A stretch of DNA of 31,271 nt from an uncultured Alistipes sp. (GTDB lineage: Bacteria > Bacteroidota > Bacteroidia > Bacteroidales > Rikenellaceae), in contig CAUDHE010000020.1 in assembly GCA_958449275.1 (NCBI GenBank), forward strand, positions 1 through 31,271, written 5' to 3'. The translations under genes were made by a program, and so were the position numbers. Shown in pieces: positions 14,804 to 22,568 of this stretch (position 1 is its first letter; the number at the start of each line of letters is the position of its first letter). The notes beneath the pieces are model-generated. The model was not told the DNA's origin. It made no database searches and saw only the letters and a list, made by a program, of their open reading frames with translations.

Positions 14804-16355
14804 ACTCAGCTGTCTGTCTTATATTTTCCTGCTGGCATTGTTGCCCGTGATGGCGTTGCGCGACTTCACGCCCTCGAATGAATTGCGCTACCTGAGCATC
14901 GCCGACGAGGCACTGTGCGACGGACGTCTGTTCGCGTTCACCAATCAGGGCGAACCGTACGCCGACAAACCGCCTCTGTATATGTGGCTGGTCATGCTTG
15001 GCAAGACGCTCTTGGGAGGGCACAGCATGTGGTTTTTGGCGTTGTTCTCTTTCGTTCCCGCGATGGTGATACTGCGTACGATGGATCGCTGGGTGCGTTC
15101 CGAACTGGACGAGCGGGCGCGTTTATGCGGTGCTGCGATGCTTATGAGTTGCGGACTTTTCTTGGGCCTTGCGGTATTTCTGCGTATGGATATGCTCATG
15201 TGCATGTTCATCACATTGGCGTTGTATACGTTTTGGCGAATATACTCCTCGCCCGACGGCGGGTCGTCGCGCGACCGCATGCTGTTTCCCGTTTTCGTAT
15301 TCGCGGCGCTCTTTACGAAAGGGCCGGTGGGAGTACTGGTGCCTCTGCTCTCCACCGTGGTATTTCTTGCCGTTGTGCGACGATTGCGCACGCTGGGCCG
15401 TTATTGGGGTTGGCGGACATGGGCTGTTTTGGCGGCGGGCTGCGTGCTGTGGTTCTTTATGGTGTGGCGCGACGGCGGCACCGAGTATCTGAACAATCTG
15501 CTTTTTCACCAGACCATCGACCGAGCGGTCGACGCATTCCATCATAAGGCCCCCGTATATTATTATCTTATAACGATGTGGTACTCGCTCGCGCCGTGGT
15601 CGCTGCTGATGGCGTGCGTGTGGGGTACGGCCGTCGTAGGGCGGATGCGGCTCACCGATCTGGATAAGTTTTTCCTTACGATCATATTGTCGACGCTGGT
15701 TATGCTGTCGGCATTCAGTTCGAAGATCGCTGTCTATCTGGTGCCGACGTTCCCGTTTTTCGTCTATTCGACTCTGCTCGCATCGGGTCGCATACGGCGT
15801 AACGGATGGATTACCGCTGCCGTGGCAGTGCCTGCGGCGTTGTGGTGCGCCGGCCTCGCGGGTGTGATTGCGGCGGGGTATATGTTCGATGTCGCCATTG
15901 TGCGCAACGGTTGGTGCATGGCGGCGGGAGGCGCGTTGTCGGTTTCGGGCATATGGGCTTTGATACGGTTGTGCCGCGCAGAATTTCCTTACGAGTCGAT
16001 AAACATACTGGCCGCGGGTTTGCTGGCTGCCGTGTTCATGGGCGGATTCTCTTTGCCGAGAATGAACGACGAGATAGGTTACGGAAATCTTTGCCGCGCG
16101 GCTCGGGAGGTCGCTGCCGAGAAAGGATTGTCGGGTTATTACGTATGGCGGATGCACCGCCCCGAGAGTATGGATGTCTATTTGGGCGAGGATGTCATAG
16201 AGGTCGATACCGATGAGGCCGTTTCGGGCCGATGCGCCGACGGAGTTCTGATATTGCCCGAACGCAGGCTGGAGCGCGACGAGGACATGCGTCGTTTCGT
16301 GGCGGGCCGCGAGTCGCGTCGAGTGGGCGGGTATATGGTTATAGGTATGGAATAG
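14793..16355 (+). CDS. Family 39 glycosyltransferase (ArnT-like, membrane)
   Basis: The 520-residue polytopic membrane protein is a GT-C fold transferase of the ArnT/PMT family. It has the acidic first-loop motif (TPSNELRYLSIADEALCDG) and ADKPPLYMWLVMLGKTLLG, which match the catalytic region of ArnT. Roughly eleven hydrophobic segments follow, with a soluble C-terminal part of about 100 residues after residue 420. ArnT enzymes move a sugar from an undecaprenyl-phosphate donor to lipid A phosphate at the periplasmic face. In this operon the epimerase, the GT2 loader and the LABN protein could provide that donor. The sugar and acceptor are not proven. A small hairpin (CTCGGC/GCCGAG, 16363-16378) follows the stop. 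Confidence 0.88.
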   Translation: MKSKLSCLSYIFLLALLPVMALRDFTPSNELRYLSIADEALCDGRLFAFTNQGEPYADKPPLYMWLVMLGKTLLGGHSMWFLALFSFVPAMVILRTMDRWVRSELDERARLCGAAMLMSCGLFLGLAVFLRMDMLMCMFITLALYTFWRIYSSPDGGSSRDRMLFPVFVFAALFTKGPVGVLVPLLSTVVFLAVVRRLRTLGRYWGWRTWAVLAAGCVLWFFMVWRDGGTEYLNNLLFHQTIDRAVDAFHHKAPVYYYLITMWYSLAPWSLLMACVWGTAVVGRMRLTDLDKFFLTIILSTLVMLSAFSSKIAVYLVPTFPFFVYSTLLASGRIRRNGWITAAVAVPAALWCAGLAGVIAAGYMFDVAIVRNGWCMAAGGALSVSGIWALIRLCRAEFPYESINILAAGLLAAVFMGGFSLPRMNDEIGYGNLCRAAREVAAEKGLSGYYVWRMHRPESMDVYLGEDVIEVDTDEAVSGRCADGVLILPERRLERDEDMRRFVAGRESRRVGGYMVIGME

Positions 16356-16458
16356 CTTCTCCCTCGGCGACTGCCGAGAATAATGTTATTGACTCTTTTT
16401 CATAATCGGTAACATTTTTGCGGTATGAGTTGCATTAACCGTAAAATTATTGACGTTT

Positions 16459-16905
16459 ATGAAAAAGATTTTTTTATTTGCCGCGGCGGCGCTGCTTGCC
16501 GTATTCATGGCGGCTGCGGCGTATGCCGACGACGACCGTGCGATAAGTTTCGATCGCTTGCCCGAGAAGGCGCAACAGTTTGTCAAACAGCATTTCGGCG
16601 ATAAGGTCGTGTCGTCGGTCAAGCAGGATGCCGATTGGCTCGACGGCGATTACGACGTACGCCTCGGCGACGGCACGGAGATATCGTTTCGCCCCAACGG
16701 TGAGTGGGAGAGTGTGGAGTGCGAAGGGTCGCAGGTTCCTGCCGCCATCGTTCCCGTGAAGATTGCGACTTATGTTACGGAAAAATATCCCGATGTGCGT
16801 ATCGTGGAGATCGACCGCAGCCTGCGCGGATATGAGATCGAACTGTCGAACGACGTGAAATTGAAATTCGACCGTAAAGGCCAATTTACGAGCGTAGACA
16901 AGTAA
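16459..16905 (+). CDS. Exported PepSY-like domain protein
   Basis: The 148-residue protein has a clear signal peptide (MKKIFLFAAAALLAVFMAAAAYA). Two PepSY-like repeats follow, of the Bacteroidota PF11396 type. The first covers about residues 30-85 (FDRLPEKAQQFVKQHFGDKVVSSVKQD, then YDVRLGDGTEISFRPNGEW). The second covers about 90-145 (IVPVKIATYVTEKYPDVRIVEIDRSLRGYEIELSNDVKLKFDRKGQF). The domain is thought to bind or inhibit periplasmic proteins, but the role is not established. ATG 16459 starts the signal peptide; an upstream TTG at 16450 is less likely. It ends at a strong terminator at 16930-16965 and is probably monocistronic. Confidence 0.88.
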   Translation: MKKIFLFAAAALLAVFMAAAAYADDDRAISFDRLPEKAQQFVKQHFGDKVVSSVKQDADWLDGDYDVRLGDGTEISFRPNGEWESVECEGSQVPAAIVPVKIATYVTEKYPDVRIVEIDRSLRGYEIELSNDVKLKFDRKGQFTSVDK

Positions 16906-16929
16906 TCTCCGATCGCGTGATTTTTATTT

Positions 16930-16965
16930 CAGTCCGCTGCCGTTCGTGCGGCGGACTGTTTTTTT
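16930..16965 (+). terminator. Rho-independent terminator after the PepSY-like gene
   Basis: CAGTCCGC (16930-16937) and GCGGACTG (16951-16958) pair, followed by seven T residues. Confidence 0.85.
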
Positions 16966-17068
16966 GAGTCCTCGTGTCGGAACGCTGATTTGCTTCGGTG
17001 TGCGGATGTCGGTATCGGCAGACGACATAAGGTTTATGCGCGAGCGTTTCGGGTAGGGTAGGCGTGAT

Positions 17069-17133
17069 AAAAGAAATAGGCGGGAATCTCACGATTGCCG
17101 CCTACTCTCGGAACAAGACGTTCCATAAACTAC
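17069..17133 (-). ncRNA. Candidate small RNA with intrinsic terminator
   Basis: Read on the minus strand, a TAAGTTTG box (17139-17146) is followed by the hairpin GGAAC-5-GTTCC (17110-17124). A second hairpin follows: TAGGCGG and AATC pair with GATT and CCGCCTA (17077-17104; 11 pairs, one mismatch), directly followed by TTTCTTTT. This is the layout of a short terminated transcript of about 60-65 bases. No -33 TTG box is seen. The alternative is a structured plus-strand leader in front of the 26-codon frame. Confidence 0.4.
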
Positions 17134-17151
17134 TAACCCAAACTTAAATAA

Positions 17152-17232
17152 ATGAAGAAACCTCGCTGCGGCGGCGTTAACCTGCCGCAGTTGTCCTATC
17201 AAGTTGCAAAGCGCGTGCCATTAGCGACATGA
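17152..17232 (+). CDS. Possible 26-residue peptide, unknown
   Basis: An ATG follows an A/C-rich leader (CTACTAACCCAAACTTAAATAA) of the kind seen before many Bacteroidales genes. The frame encodes MKKPRCGGVNLPQLSYQVAK and six more residues, then TGA. The peptide has no signal sequence, and its codons overlap a CTGCGGC/GCCGCAG hairpin. It may be a leader peptide, the remnant of a lost gene, or chance. I do not recognise it. Confidence 0.2.
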   Translation: MKKPRCGGVNLPQLSYQVAKRVPLAT

Positions 17233-17373
17233 AATCGATTTGAGGCCCGATTTGCTATCTTACCGTCCGTATATGCGGTTCGTGAGGCCGTGCGGGCGTT
17301 TCGTTCTGCGGAGGTATGCTGTCGTCAGCTCGCGCTCATTTGCGGATTCCGCGTGTTGTTGTCCGATAGTTAC

Positions 17374-17410
17374 AAAAAATCGGCCGCCCACGTAGCGGGG
17401 CGGCCGATTT
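17374..17410 (-). terminator. Terminator of the GGGtGRT operon
   Basis: AAATCGGCCGCCC (17377-17389) and GGGCGGCCGATTT (17398-17410) form a 13 bp stem that ends in six T residues on the minus strand, 17 bases past the stop codon. Confidence 0.9.
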
Positions 17411-17426
17411 CGGATCATATGAAGAG

Positions 17427-18431
17427 TTACTCCGTCATAGCCTGCTGAACGGCAACCGCAACAGCTACCGTGGCGCCTACCATCGGGTTGTTACCCATGC
17501 CGAGGAAGCCCATCATCTCCACGTGTGCGGGAACTGACGACGAACCTGCGAACTGAGCGTCCGAGTGCATGCGGCCCAGCGTATCGGTCATACCGTACGA
17601 AGCGGGACCTGCCGCCATGTTGTCGGGGTGGAGGGTACGGCCCGTTCCGCCGCCCGATGCCACCGAAAAGTATTTCTTGCCTGCCAGTACGCGCTCCTTC
17701 TTGTAGGTGCCCGCAACGGGGTGCTGGAAACGGGTGGGGTTGGTCGAGTTACCCGTGATCGATACGTCCACATCCTCTTTCCACATGATGGCAACACCCT
17801 CGCGAACGTCGTCGGCGCCGTAGCAGCGTACTTTCGAACGCAGACCGTCCGAGTAAGAGATGGTGTCTACCACGTTAACCTCGCCCGAGTAGTAATCGAA
17901 CTGAGTCTGTACGTAGGTGAAGCCGTTGATACGCGAGATGATCTTCGCTGCATCCTTGCCCAGACCGTTGAGGATCACGCGCAGGGGATTCTTGCGTACG
18001 CGGTTGGCCATTTCGGCGATCTTGATGGCGCCCTCGGCTGCGGCGAACGACTCGTGACCCGCGAGGAACGCGAAGCACTGAGTCTCCTCGCGAAGCAGAC
18101 GTGCAGCCAGATTACCGTGGCCGATACCTACCTTGCGGTCGTCGGCTACCGAACCTGCGATGCAGAATGCCTGCAAACCCTCGCCGATGGCCTCGGCAGC
18201 GTCGGCAGCGTTGGTGCAGCCCTTCTTTATGGCGATGGCCGCGCCTACGACGTAAGCCCACTTGGCGTTCTCGAAGCAGATGGGCTGCGTCTCCTCACAC
18301 ATTTTGTAGGGATCGATACCCTTAGCGTCGCAGATGGCTTTGGCATCCTCCACGCCGTTGATTCCGTACTGTGCGAGCACCTCGTTGATGTGGTCGATTC
18401 GGCGCTCGTAGCTCTCAAATAAATTTGCCAT
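17427..18431 (-). CDS. GGGtGRT family protein (unknown function)
   Basis: The 334-residue cytoplasmic protein carries the signature SGGGTGRTLHPDNMAAGPASYGMTD that names the GGGtGRT family. Its C-terminus is glycine- and methionine-rich (MMGFLGMGNNPMVGATVAVAVAV). The N-terminal third has a helical region with YERRIDHINEVLAQYGI and repeated small-residue segments. Members are widespread in gut Bacteroidota and Firmicutes, next to a NifU-like protein, and have no proven function. Here the NifU-like gene is directly upstream with a 36-base gap, so the pair is one operon ending in a strong terminator. A role in iron-sulfur or metal cofactor handling is only an inference from the partner. Confidence 0.88.
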   Translation of the reverse strand: MANLFESYERRIDHINEVLAQYGINGVEDAKAICDAKGIDPYKMCEETQPICFENAKWAYVVGAAIAIKKGCTNAADAAEAIGEGLQAFCIAGSVADDRKVGIGHGNLAARLLREETQCFAFLAGHESFAAAEGAIKIAEMANRVRKNPLRVILNGLGKDAAKIISRINGFTYVQTQFDYYSGEVNVVDTISYSDGLRSKVRCYGADDVREGVAIMWKEDVDVSITGNSTNPTRFQHPVAGTYKKERVLAGKKYFSVASGGGTGRTLHPDNMAAGPASYGMTDTLGRMHSDAQFAGSSSVPAHVEMMGFLGMGNNPMVGATVAVAVAVQQAMTE

Positions 18432-18467
18432 ATTTTTTCTCTCTTTTTTCGATTATACAAAATGCGA

Positions 18468-19160
18468 TTACTCCTGACGCGGATCGATGTATTTCGCAGC
18501 CTCCTTGAAACGGCCGTAAGAACCTTTGGCCTTCTCCAATGCCTCGGCGGGAGCGATGCCCTTCTTTATGAAGTCCATCATCTTGCCCAGATGTACGAAC
18601 TCGTAACCGATCACTTCGTCGTTTTCGTCCAAAGCCATGCGGGTGCAGTAACCCTCGGCCATTTCGAGATAACGCGTACCTTTGGCCAGAGTGCCGAACA
18701 TGGTGCCCACCTGCGAACGCAGACCCTTGCCAAGGTCCTCCAGCGAGGCGCCGATAGTAAGACCGCCCTCCGAGAAAGCCGACTGGGTGCGACCGTAAAC
18801 GATCTGCTTGAACAGCTCGCGCATTGCGGTATTGATGGCGTCGCATACGAGGTCGGTATTCAGAGCCTCAAGAATGGTTTTGCCCGGCAGGATCTCCGAA
18901 GCCATTGCGGCCGAATGGGTCATGCCCGAGCAACCGATAGTCTCGACCAAAGCCTCCTGAATGATACCGTCCTTAACGTTGAGGGTCAGCTTGCAGGCTC
19001 CCTGCTGGGGTGCGCACCATCCCACGCCGTGGGTAAGACCCGATATGTCCTTGATCTCCTTTGCCACAACCCACTTGCCTTCCTGCGGGATGGGGGCCGA
19101 CGCGTGGTTGGCGCCCTTTTTTACGCAGCACATCTGCTGCACTTCGTGTGAATAAATCAT
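18468..19160 (-). CDS. NifU-like iron-sulfur scaffold-related protein, partner of GGGtGRT
   Basis: The 230-residue protein resembles the IscU/NifU N-terminal fold. It has conserved cysteines in MCCVKKGANHASAP (Cys11, Cys12), GWCAPQQGACKLTLNV and VETIGCSGMTHSAAMASEIL. The last of these matches the scaffold segment around the active-site cysteine, followed by a helical region and an extended C-terminus (YEFVHLGKMMDFIKKGIAPAEALEKAKGSYGRFKEAAKYI). It is longer than IscU (about 130 residues), so it is a distinct branch. The start ATG 19160 was chosen because upstream codons in frame run through the leader. The promoter TTG-N20-TATCTTTG at 19235-19265 gives a leader of about 70 bases. Confidence 0.85.
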   Translation of the reverse strand: MIYSHEVQQMCCVKKGANHASAPIPQEGKWVVAKEIKDISGLTHGVGWCAPQQGACKLTLNVKDGIIQEALVETIGCSGMTHSAAMASEILPGKTILEALNTDLVCDAINTAMRELFKQIVYGRTQSAFSEGGLTIGASLEDLGKGLRSQVGTMFGTLAKGTRYLEMAEGYCTRMALDENDEVIGYEFVHLGKMMDFIKKGIAPAEALEKAKGSYGRFKEAAKYIDPRQE

Positions 19161-19234
19161 AGTAGAATAGAGTTTATTTGTTACTATAACAATCTGTTTT
19201 TCACTTGTTACGACTATTTTGCAAAAGTCACGGG

Positions 19235-19265
19235 CAAAGATAAGGATATTTTCGCGCAATAGCAA
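19235..19265 (-). promoter_or_regulatory. Promoter of the NifU-like/GGGtGRT operon
   Basis: On the minus strand TTG, exactly 20 bases, then TATCTTTG match the sigma-ABfr consensus. It is back to back with the nucleosidase promoter at 19273-19302. Confidence 0.8.
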
Positions 19266-19272
19266 TCCGAGG

Positions 19273-19302
19273 TTGCAAATTGTTCATTATTTTATACCTT
19301 TG
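19273..19302 (+). promoter_or_regulatory. Promoter of the nucleosidase-metallophosphoesterase-ispE operon
   Basis: TTG (19273-19275), 19 bases, then TACCTTTG (19295-19302) match the consensus, 20 bases before the start codon. Confidence 0.78.
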
Positions 19303-19322
19303 TATTAAATAAGATTTCATTT

Positions 19323-19934
19323 ATGAGCTGTATGTTACCGTCGCGGCGCGTGCTCGTCGTCGCAGCGTTGGAGGATGAGTTCGGCGAGGAGGGCGTGCGT
19401 CGCCTCTCCGAGTTTTGCGACCTGAAGTTTACGGGAGTCGGCAAACTGCGCGCCTTCGAGGCGACGGCGGCGGCTCTGGAGGGCTGCGATTACGACATCG
19501 TGGTCAATGCGGGGACCTGCGGGTCGCTGCGTCATACCGCAGGCACGGTTTTACGGCCGTCGGAGATAGTGCAGGGTGACATATATATCGATTCGATCTT
19601 CGCCACACGACCCGAACGCACGGAGACGGGCGATGCGGGCGTGTCGATCGTCTCGTCCGACGACTTCATCGGTCCCGATACGCCGATCGTGAAACGTGCG
19701 GCGGCGGAACGTTACGACTGTTTCGATATGGAGAGCTACGCCGTGGCGCGCGCCGTCGGGTTTCACGCGCGCGTGCGCGGCGGTCGGCGTCCGCTTCTGG
19801 CCTTCGTGAAGCTCGTGAGCGACAATGCCGACGGCAGTGCCGAGGAGTGGAGCGTGAGGATCGCCGGATTGCGTCCCGCACTGGTGGATGCTGCGGAGAA
19901 GGTGATACGGGAGTTGGTATATGATTGTAAATGA
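19323..19934 (+). CDS. Nucleoside phosphorylase / MTA-SAH nucleosidase-like protein
   Basis: The 203-residue protein has the PNP/UDP fold motifs: VVAALEDEF at the start, FTGVGKLRA, VNAGTCGSL (residues 62-69), FDMESYAVA with Glu137, and KLVSDNAD with Asp167. Glu and Asp in these places fit a nucleosidase that cleaves methylthioadenosine, S-adenosylhomocysteine or a related nucleoside. It is shorter than typical MtnN (about 230 residues), so I do not assign that symbol. It leads an operon: the next gene begins within its stop codon (ATGA overlap). The promoter at 19273-19302 drives it. Confidence 0.85.
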   Translation: MSCMLPSRRVLVVAALEDEFGEEGVRRLSEFCDLKFTGVGKLRAFEATAAALEGCDYDIVVNAGTCGSLRHTAGTVLRPSEIVQGDIYIDSIFATRPERTETGDAGVSIVSSDDFIGPDTPIVKRAAAERYDCFDMESYAVARAVGFHARVRGGRRPLLAFVKLVSDNADGSAEEWSVRIAGLRPALVDAAEKVIRELVYDCK

Positions 19935-21541
19935 AAAATAGTCGGATAATGAAACGAATATTGTTATTCCTGCTGCTTTTGAGTTGCGGCATGGCCGCGG
20001 CGCAGCGGATCCCGTCCCGCGGCCACGATCTCTACGGTGCGGTGCGCGACGACGAGGGACACCCCGTGGCGGGCGTGGTGGTCAGCGACGGCTTTACCTG
20101 CTGCAAGACCGACCGCAAGGGAGTGTATCGCCTCGACCGCAATCCCGACGCGGCATTCGTCTTCTATTCCGTCCCCTCCGAATACGCGGTGAACGCCGAA
20201 ACGGGGAGTCCTGTGTTCTACGAGCGTCTCGATGCCGACGGGCAGCGTTACGACTTTACGCTGAAACGCCTGCCCGAGGGTGCGGAGTGTTCATTCCGTC
20301 TTTTCTGCCTGGCCGATCCGCAGTGTCAGACCGAGCGTCACATAGAGCGTTTCCGCAGCGAGACGGTGCCCGACGTGAGGCGGGCTTCGCAGGAGCGCGA
20401 CGTGCCGAGCTACGGTGTCACGCTGGGTGATGTGGCCTATTCGTCGGACAGGGTGAATGCCGAGTGGGTCATGGAGCACATGCGGCGTGCTATGGACCGC
20501 CGTCTGATCGGCATGCCCGTGTTCCAGACGATGGGTAACCACGACAACACCTTCGTCCCTGTGGCGGCTGACGAGGGCAGCAGTACGATAAACATGAAGT
20601 ATCGCCGTGCGTTCGAGCGTGCGTTCGGTCCCGCCGACTATTCGTGGAATCGCGGCGACGTACATTTCGTGTCGATGAAAAACATCGACTACAGGAGCGG
20701 CGAGCGGTCGAGCGAATATGCGCTGGGCTTTTCGGACGAGCAGGTCGAGTGGCTGCGCAGCGATTTGAGTTTCGTGCCGCGTGACAGGATGGTGGTGCTG
20801 TGCGTGCATATTCCCATATGCACGAGCAAGGATGAGAATGCTCTGAAGGTGGTCGAAATGCTCGGCGAGTTCGCCGAGGCGCACATCATGGCGGGACATA
20901 CCCACTACAACCGCAATCATATCCACCCCAACGGTGTCTACGAGCACGTCCACGCAGCGGTCTGCGGCGCGTGGTGGATCTCGCGCCTGAACGGCGACGG
21001 TACGCCCTACGGCTACGGCGTATACGATATCGAGGGTGCGACGATGCGTGATTGGCGCTATCGCGGAACGGGACTCGATCCCGACTTTCAGTTGCGCGTC
21101 TATCGCGGCGATGCCCTTTTCGGCGGCGAATACGAGACGTTCGCCATGCCTTTCGGGCGCGGCGTCATTTTGGCCAATGTGTGGAATGCCGATCCCGAGT
21201 GGCGGATCGAGGTGTTCGAGGACGGCCGTTTGTCGGGCGTCATGAAACCTGTCAAGACGACCACGGGCGTGGAGAAACCTTCGGTGAAGTCGAGCAAGGA
21301 CTGGTGGGCCGTGGGCTACCATATAGGCGTCGTGGGCCGCGGCCATCGCGGCGGCCACAGCGCTCTGGCGGGCGGCAGCCGCAAAAGTTACATGACCACC
21401 TGCCGACACATGTATGTTTACGCATTGAAGAATCCCGACGCCGAAGTCGAGGTCGTCGCGACCGACCGTTTCGGGAATCGTTTCCGTCAGACGCACGTGA
21501 TCTCGGACTCGGAGTACGAGGGCGTGGCGTCGCCGTTTTAA
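19931..21541 (+). CDS. Secreted calcineurin-like metallophosphoesterase with N- and C-terminal accessory domains
   Basis: The 536-residue product starts with a signal peptide (MKRILLFLLLLSCGMAAAQ). A carboxypeptidase-regulatory-like beta domain follows at about residues 30-110 (GAVRDDEGHPVAGVVVSDGFTCCKTDRKGVYRL). The metallophosphoesterase core is at about 115-345 (FCLADPQCQ, GVTLGDVAY, MGNHDNTF, LCVHIPIC, AGHTHYN). A C-terminal beta domain follows at about 350-535. This is the MetallophosN-core-MetallophosC layout of Bacteroidota. The first metal motif reads Asp-Pro-Gln where classical enzymes have Asp-x-His. The substrate is unknown. ATG 19931 overlaps the upstream stop; ATG 19949 starts the signal peptide proper and is the likelier true start. 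ispE follows after 10 bases. Confidence 0.87.
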   Translation: MKNSRIMKRILLFLLLLSCGMAAAQRIPSRGHDLYGAVRDDEGHPVAGVVVSDGFTCCKTDRKGVYRLDRNPDAAFVFYSVPSEYAVNAETGSPVFYERLDADGQRYDFTLKRLPEGAECSFRLFCLADPQCQTERHIERFRSETVPDVRRASQERDVPSYGVTLGDVAYSSDRVNAEWVMEHMRRAMDRRLIGMPVFQTMGNHDNTFVPVAADEGSSTINMKYRRAFERAFGPADYSWNRGDVHFVSMKNIDYRSGERSSEYALGFSDEQVEWLRSDLSFVPRDRMVVLCVHIPICTSKDENALKVVEMLGEFAEAHIMAGHTHYNRNHIHPNGVYEHVHAAVCGAWWISRLNGDGTPYGYGVYDIEGATMRDWRYRGTGLDPDFQLRVYRGDALFGGEYETFAMPFGRGVILANVWNADPEWRIEVFEDGRLSGVMKPVKTTTGVEKPSVKSSKDWWAVGYHIGVVGRGHRGGHSALAGGSRKSYMTTCRHMYVYALKNPDAEVEVVATDRFGNRFRQTHVISDSEYEGVASPF

Positions 21542-21551
21542 TTGAATCGCT

Positions 21552-22364
21552 ATGAAACTGAAGGCTAACTGCAAGATAAACCTCGGGCTCGACGTGCTGC
21601 GTCGGCGCGAGGACGGTTATCACGATCTGAGTACTGTGATGTATCCCGTGCGCGGACTTTACGATGAATTGGAAATAACGCCCGTCGCGACTGACGACGT
21701 CGAGTTCGTTTGCGCGGGGATGGCGGTGGACTGTCCGCCCGAACGGAACATATGCGTGAAGGCGTATCGTCTCATGCGCGAGCGTTACGGCGTGGGCGGA
21801 GTGCGTATCGTGCTCGACAAGCGTGTGCCGTTCGGTGCGGGGCTCGGAGGCGGATCGTCGGACGGCACGGCCGTCATCATGGCGTTGAACGAACTGTTTT
21901 CGTTGCGATTGAGCGAAGACCAACTTATAGCTGCGGCCGCGGAATTGGGCAGCGACACCGCCTTTTTCGTGAGGAACACCCCGCAGCTGTGCGAGGGGCG
22001 CGGCGAGATAATGACTCCCGTCGATCTCGATCTGCGGGGAATGTTTATCGCGATAATAAAGCCTCGTGCGAGCGTCTCCACGCGCGAAGCCTATTCGGGT
22101 GTGCGACCGTCGCTGCCCGCGCGACCGCTTTCGGAGCGCATAGCCGAATCTGTTGCAAGGTGGCAGGGCAGCGTGAAGAACGATTTCGAGGAGTCGGTGT
22201 TCGCGCTCTATCCCGAGATAGGAGAGGCCAAGAGGACCATACTCGATGCGGGTGCCGTTTATGCCTCGATGTCGGGCAGCGGCTCGGCCGTATTCGGATT
22301 GTTCGACGATCGCGCCGCGGCAGAGAAGCTGCGGACCGTGACGCCGTATATATTCGGGATGTGA
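21552..22364 (+). CDS. ispE: 4-diphosphocytidyl-2-C-methyl-D-erythritol kinase
   Basis: The 270-residue GHMP kinase catalyses the ATP-dependent phosphorylation of CDP-methylerythritol in the non-mevalonate isoprenoid pathway. The N-terminus (KANCKINLGLDVLRRREDGYHDLSTVMYPV) carries the substrate-binding segment with catalytic Lys8. The ATP loop is VPFGAGLGGGSSDG (92-105), and the catalytic Asp134 is in ELGSDTAFFV. The end has MSGSGSAVFGLFDD, the third GHMP motif. Length and motifs fit the family fully. It is the last gene of the operon starting at 19323. The downstream gap holds a cluster of palindromes rather than a simple terminator. Confidence 0.95.
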   Translation: MKLKANCKINLGLDVLRRREDGYHDLSTVMYPVRGLYDELEITPVATDDVEFVCAGMAVDCPPERNICVKAYRLMRERYGVGGVRIVLDKRVPFGAGLGGGSSDGTAVIMALNELFSLRLSEDQLIAAAAELGSDTAFFVRNTPQLCEGRGEIMTPVDLDLRGMFIAIIKPRASVSTREAYSGVRPSLPARPLSERIAESVARWQGSVKNDFEESVFALYPEIGEAKRTILDAGAVYASMSGSGSAVFGLFDDRAAAEKLRTVTPYIFGM

Positions 22365-22374
22365 CGTATTTTGC

Positions 22375-22545
22375 AGTCCTGAGGACTACGCGGGCCGCAG
22401 CCTCGGCGCGCCGAGGCCCGCTTTTGTTCGCGCGGCCACATTGCGGTCACCGCAGGCCGCGGCCCGAGAACGATTCTCGTCATAGCGCAAAAACAATCCG
22501 CCGCGCGGGGGCGGCGGCGAACTGCCGACATCGCGCGGCGATGTC
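22375..22545. repeat. Intergenic palindromic element cluster, copy 3
   Basis: Six hairpins lie in a row: AGTCC/GGACT (22375-22387); CCTCGGCG/CGCCGAGG inside GCGGG/CCCGC (22390-22421); GCGGT/ACCGC inside GCGGCC/GGCCGC (22432-22460); CGAGAA/TTCTCG (22465-22479); CCGCCGC/GCGGCGG (22498-22517); and GACATCGC/GCGATGTC (22527-22545). The cluster fills the convergent gap between ispE and rpiB and may end both transcripts. Confidence 0.62.
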
Positions 22546-22568
22546 GATAATAGGTATTTTCCGTACTC

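Larger units (their letters stand above)
16966..17376. other. Gene-poor gap with small-RNA-like hairpins and a 26-codon frame
   Basis: No long coding frame here has homology I recognise. The gap holds two clear hairpins (17077-17104 and 17110-17124), a TAAGTTTG box on the minus strand (17139-17146), and a short plus-strand frame at 17152-17232. The rest (17233-17376) shows nothing I can assign. Confidence 0.5.
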
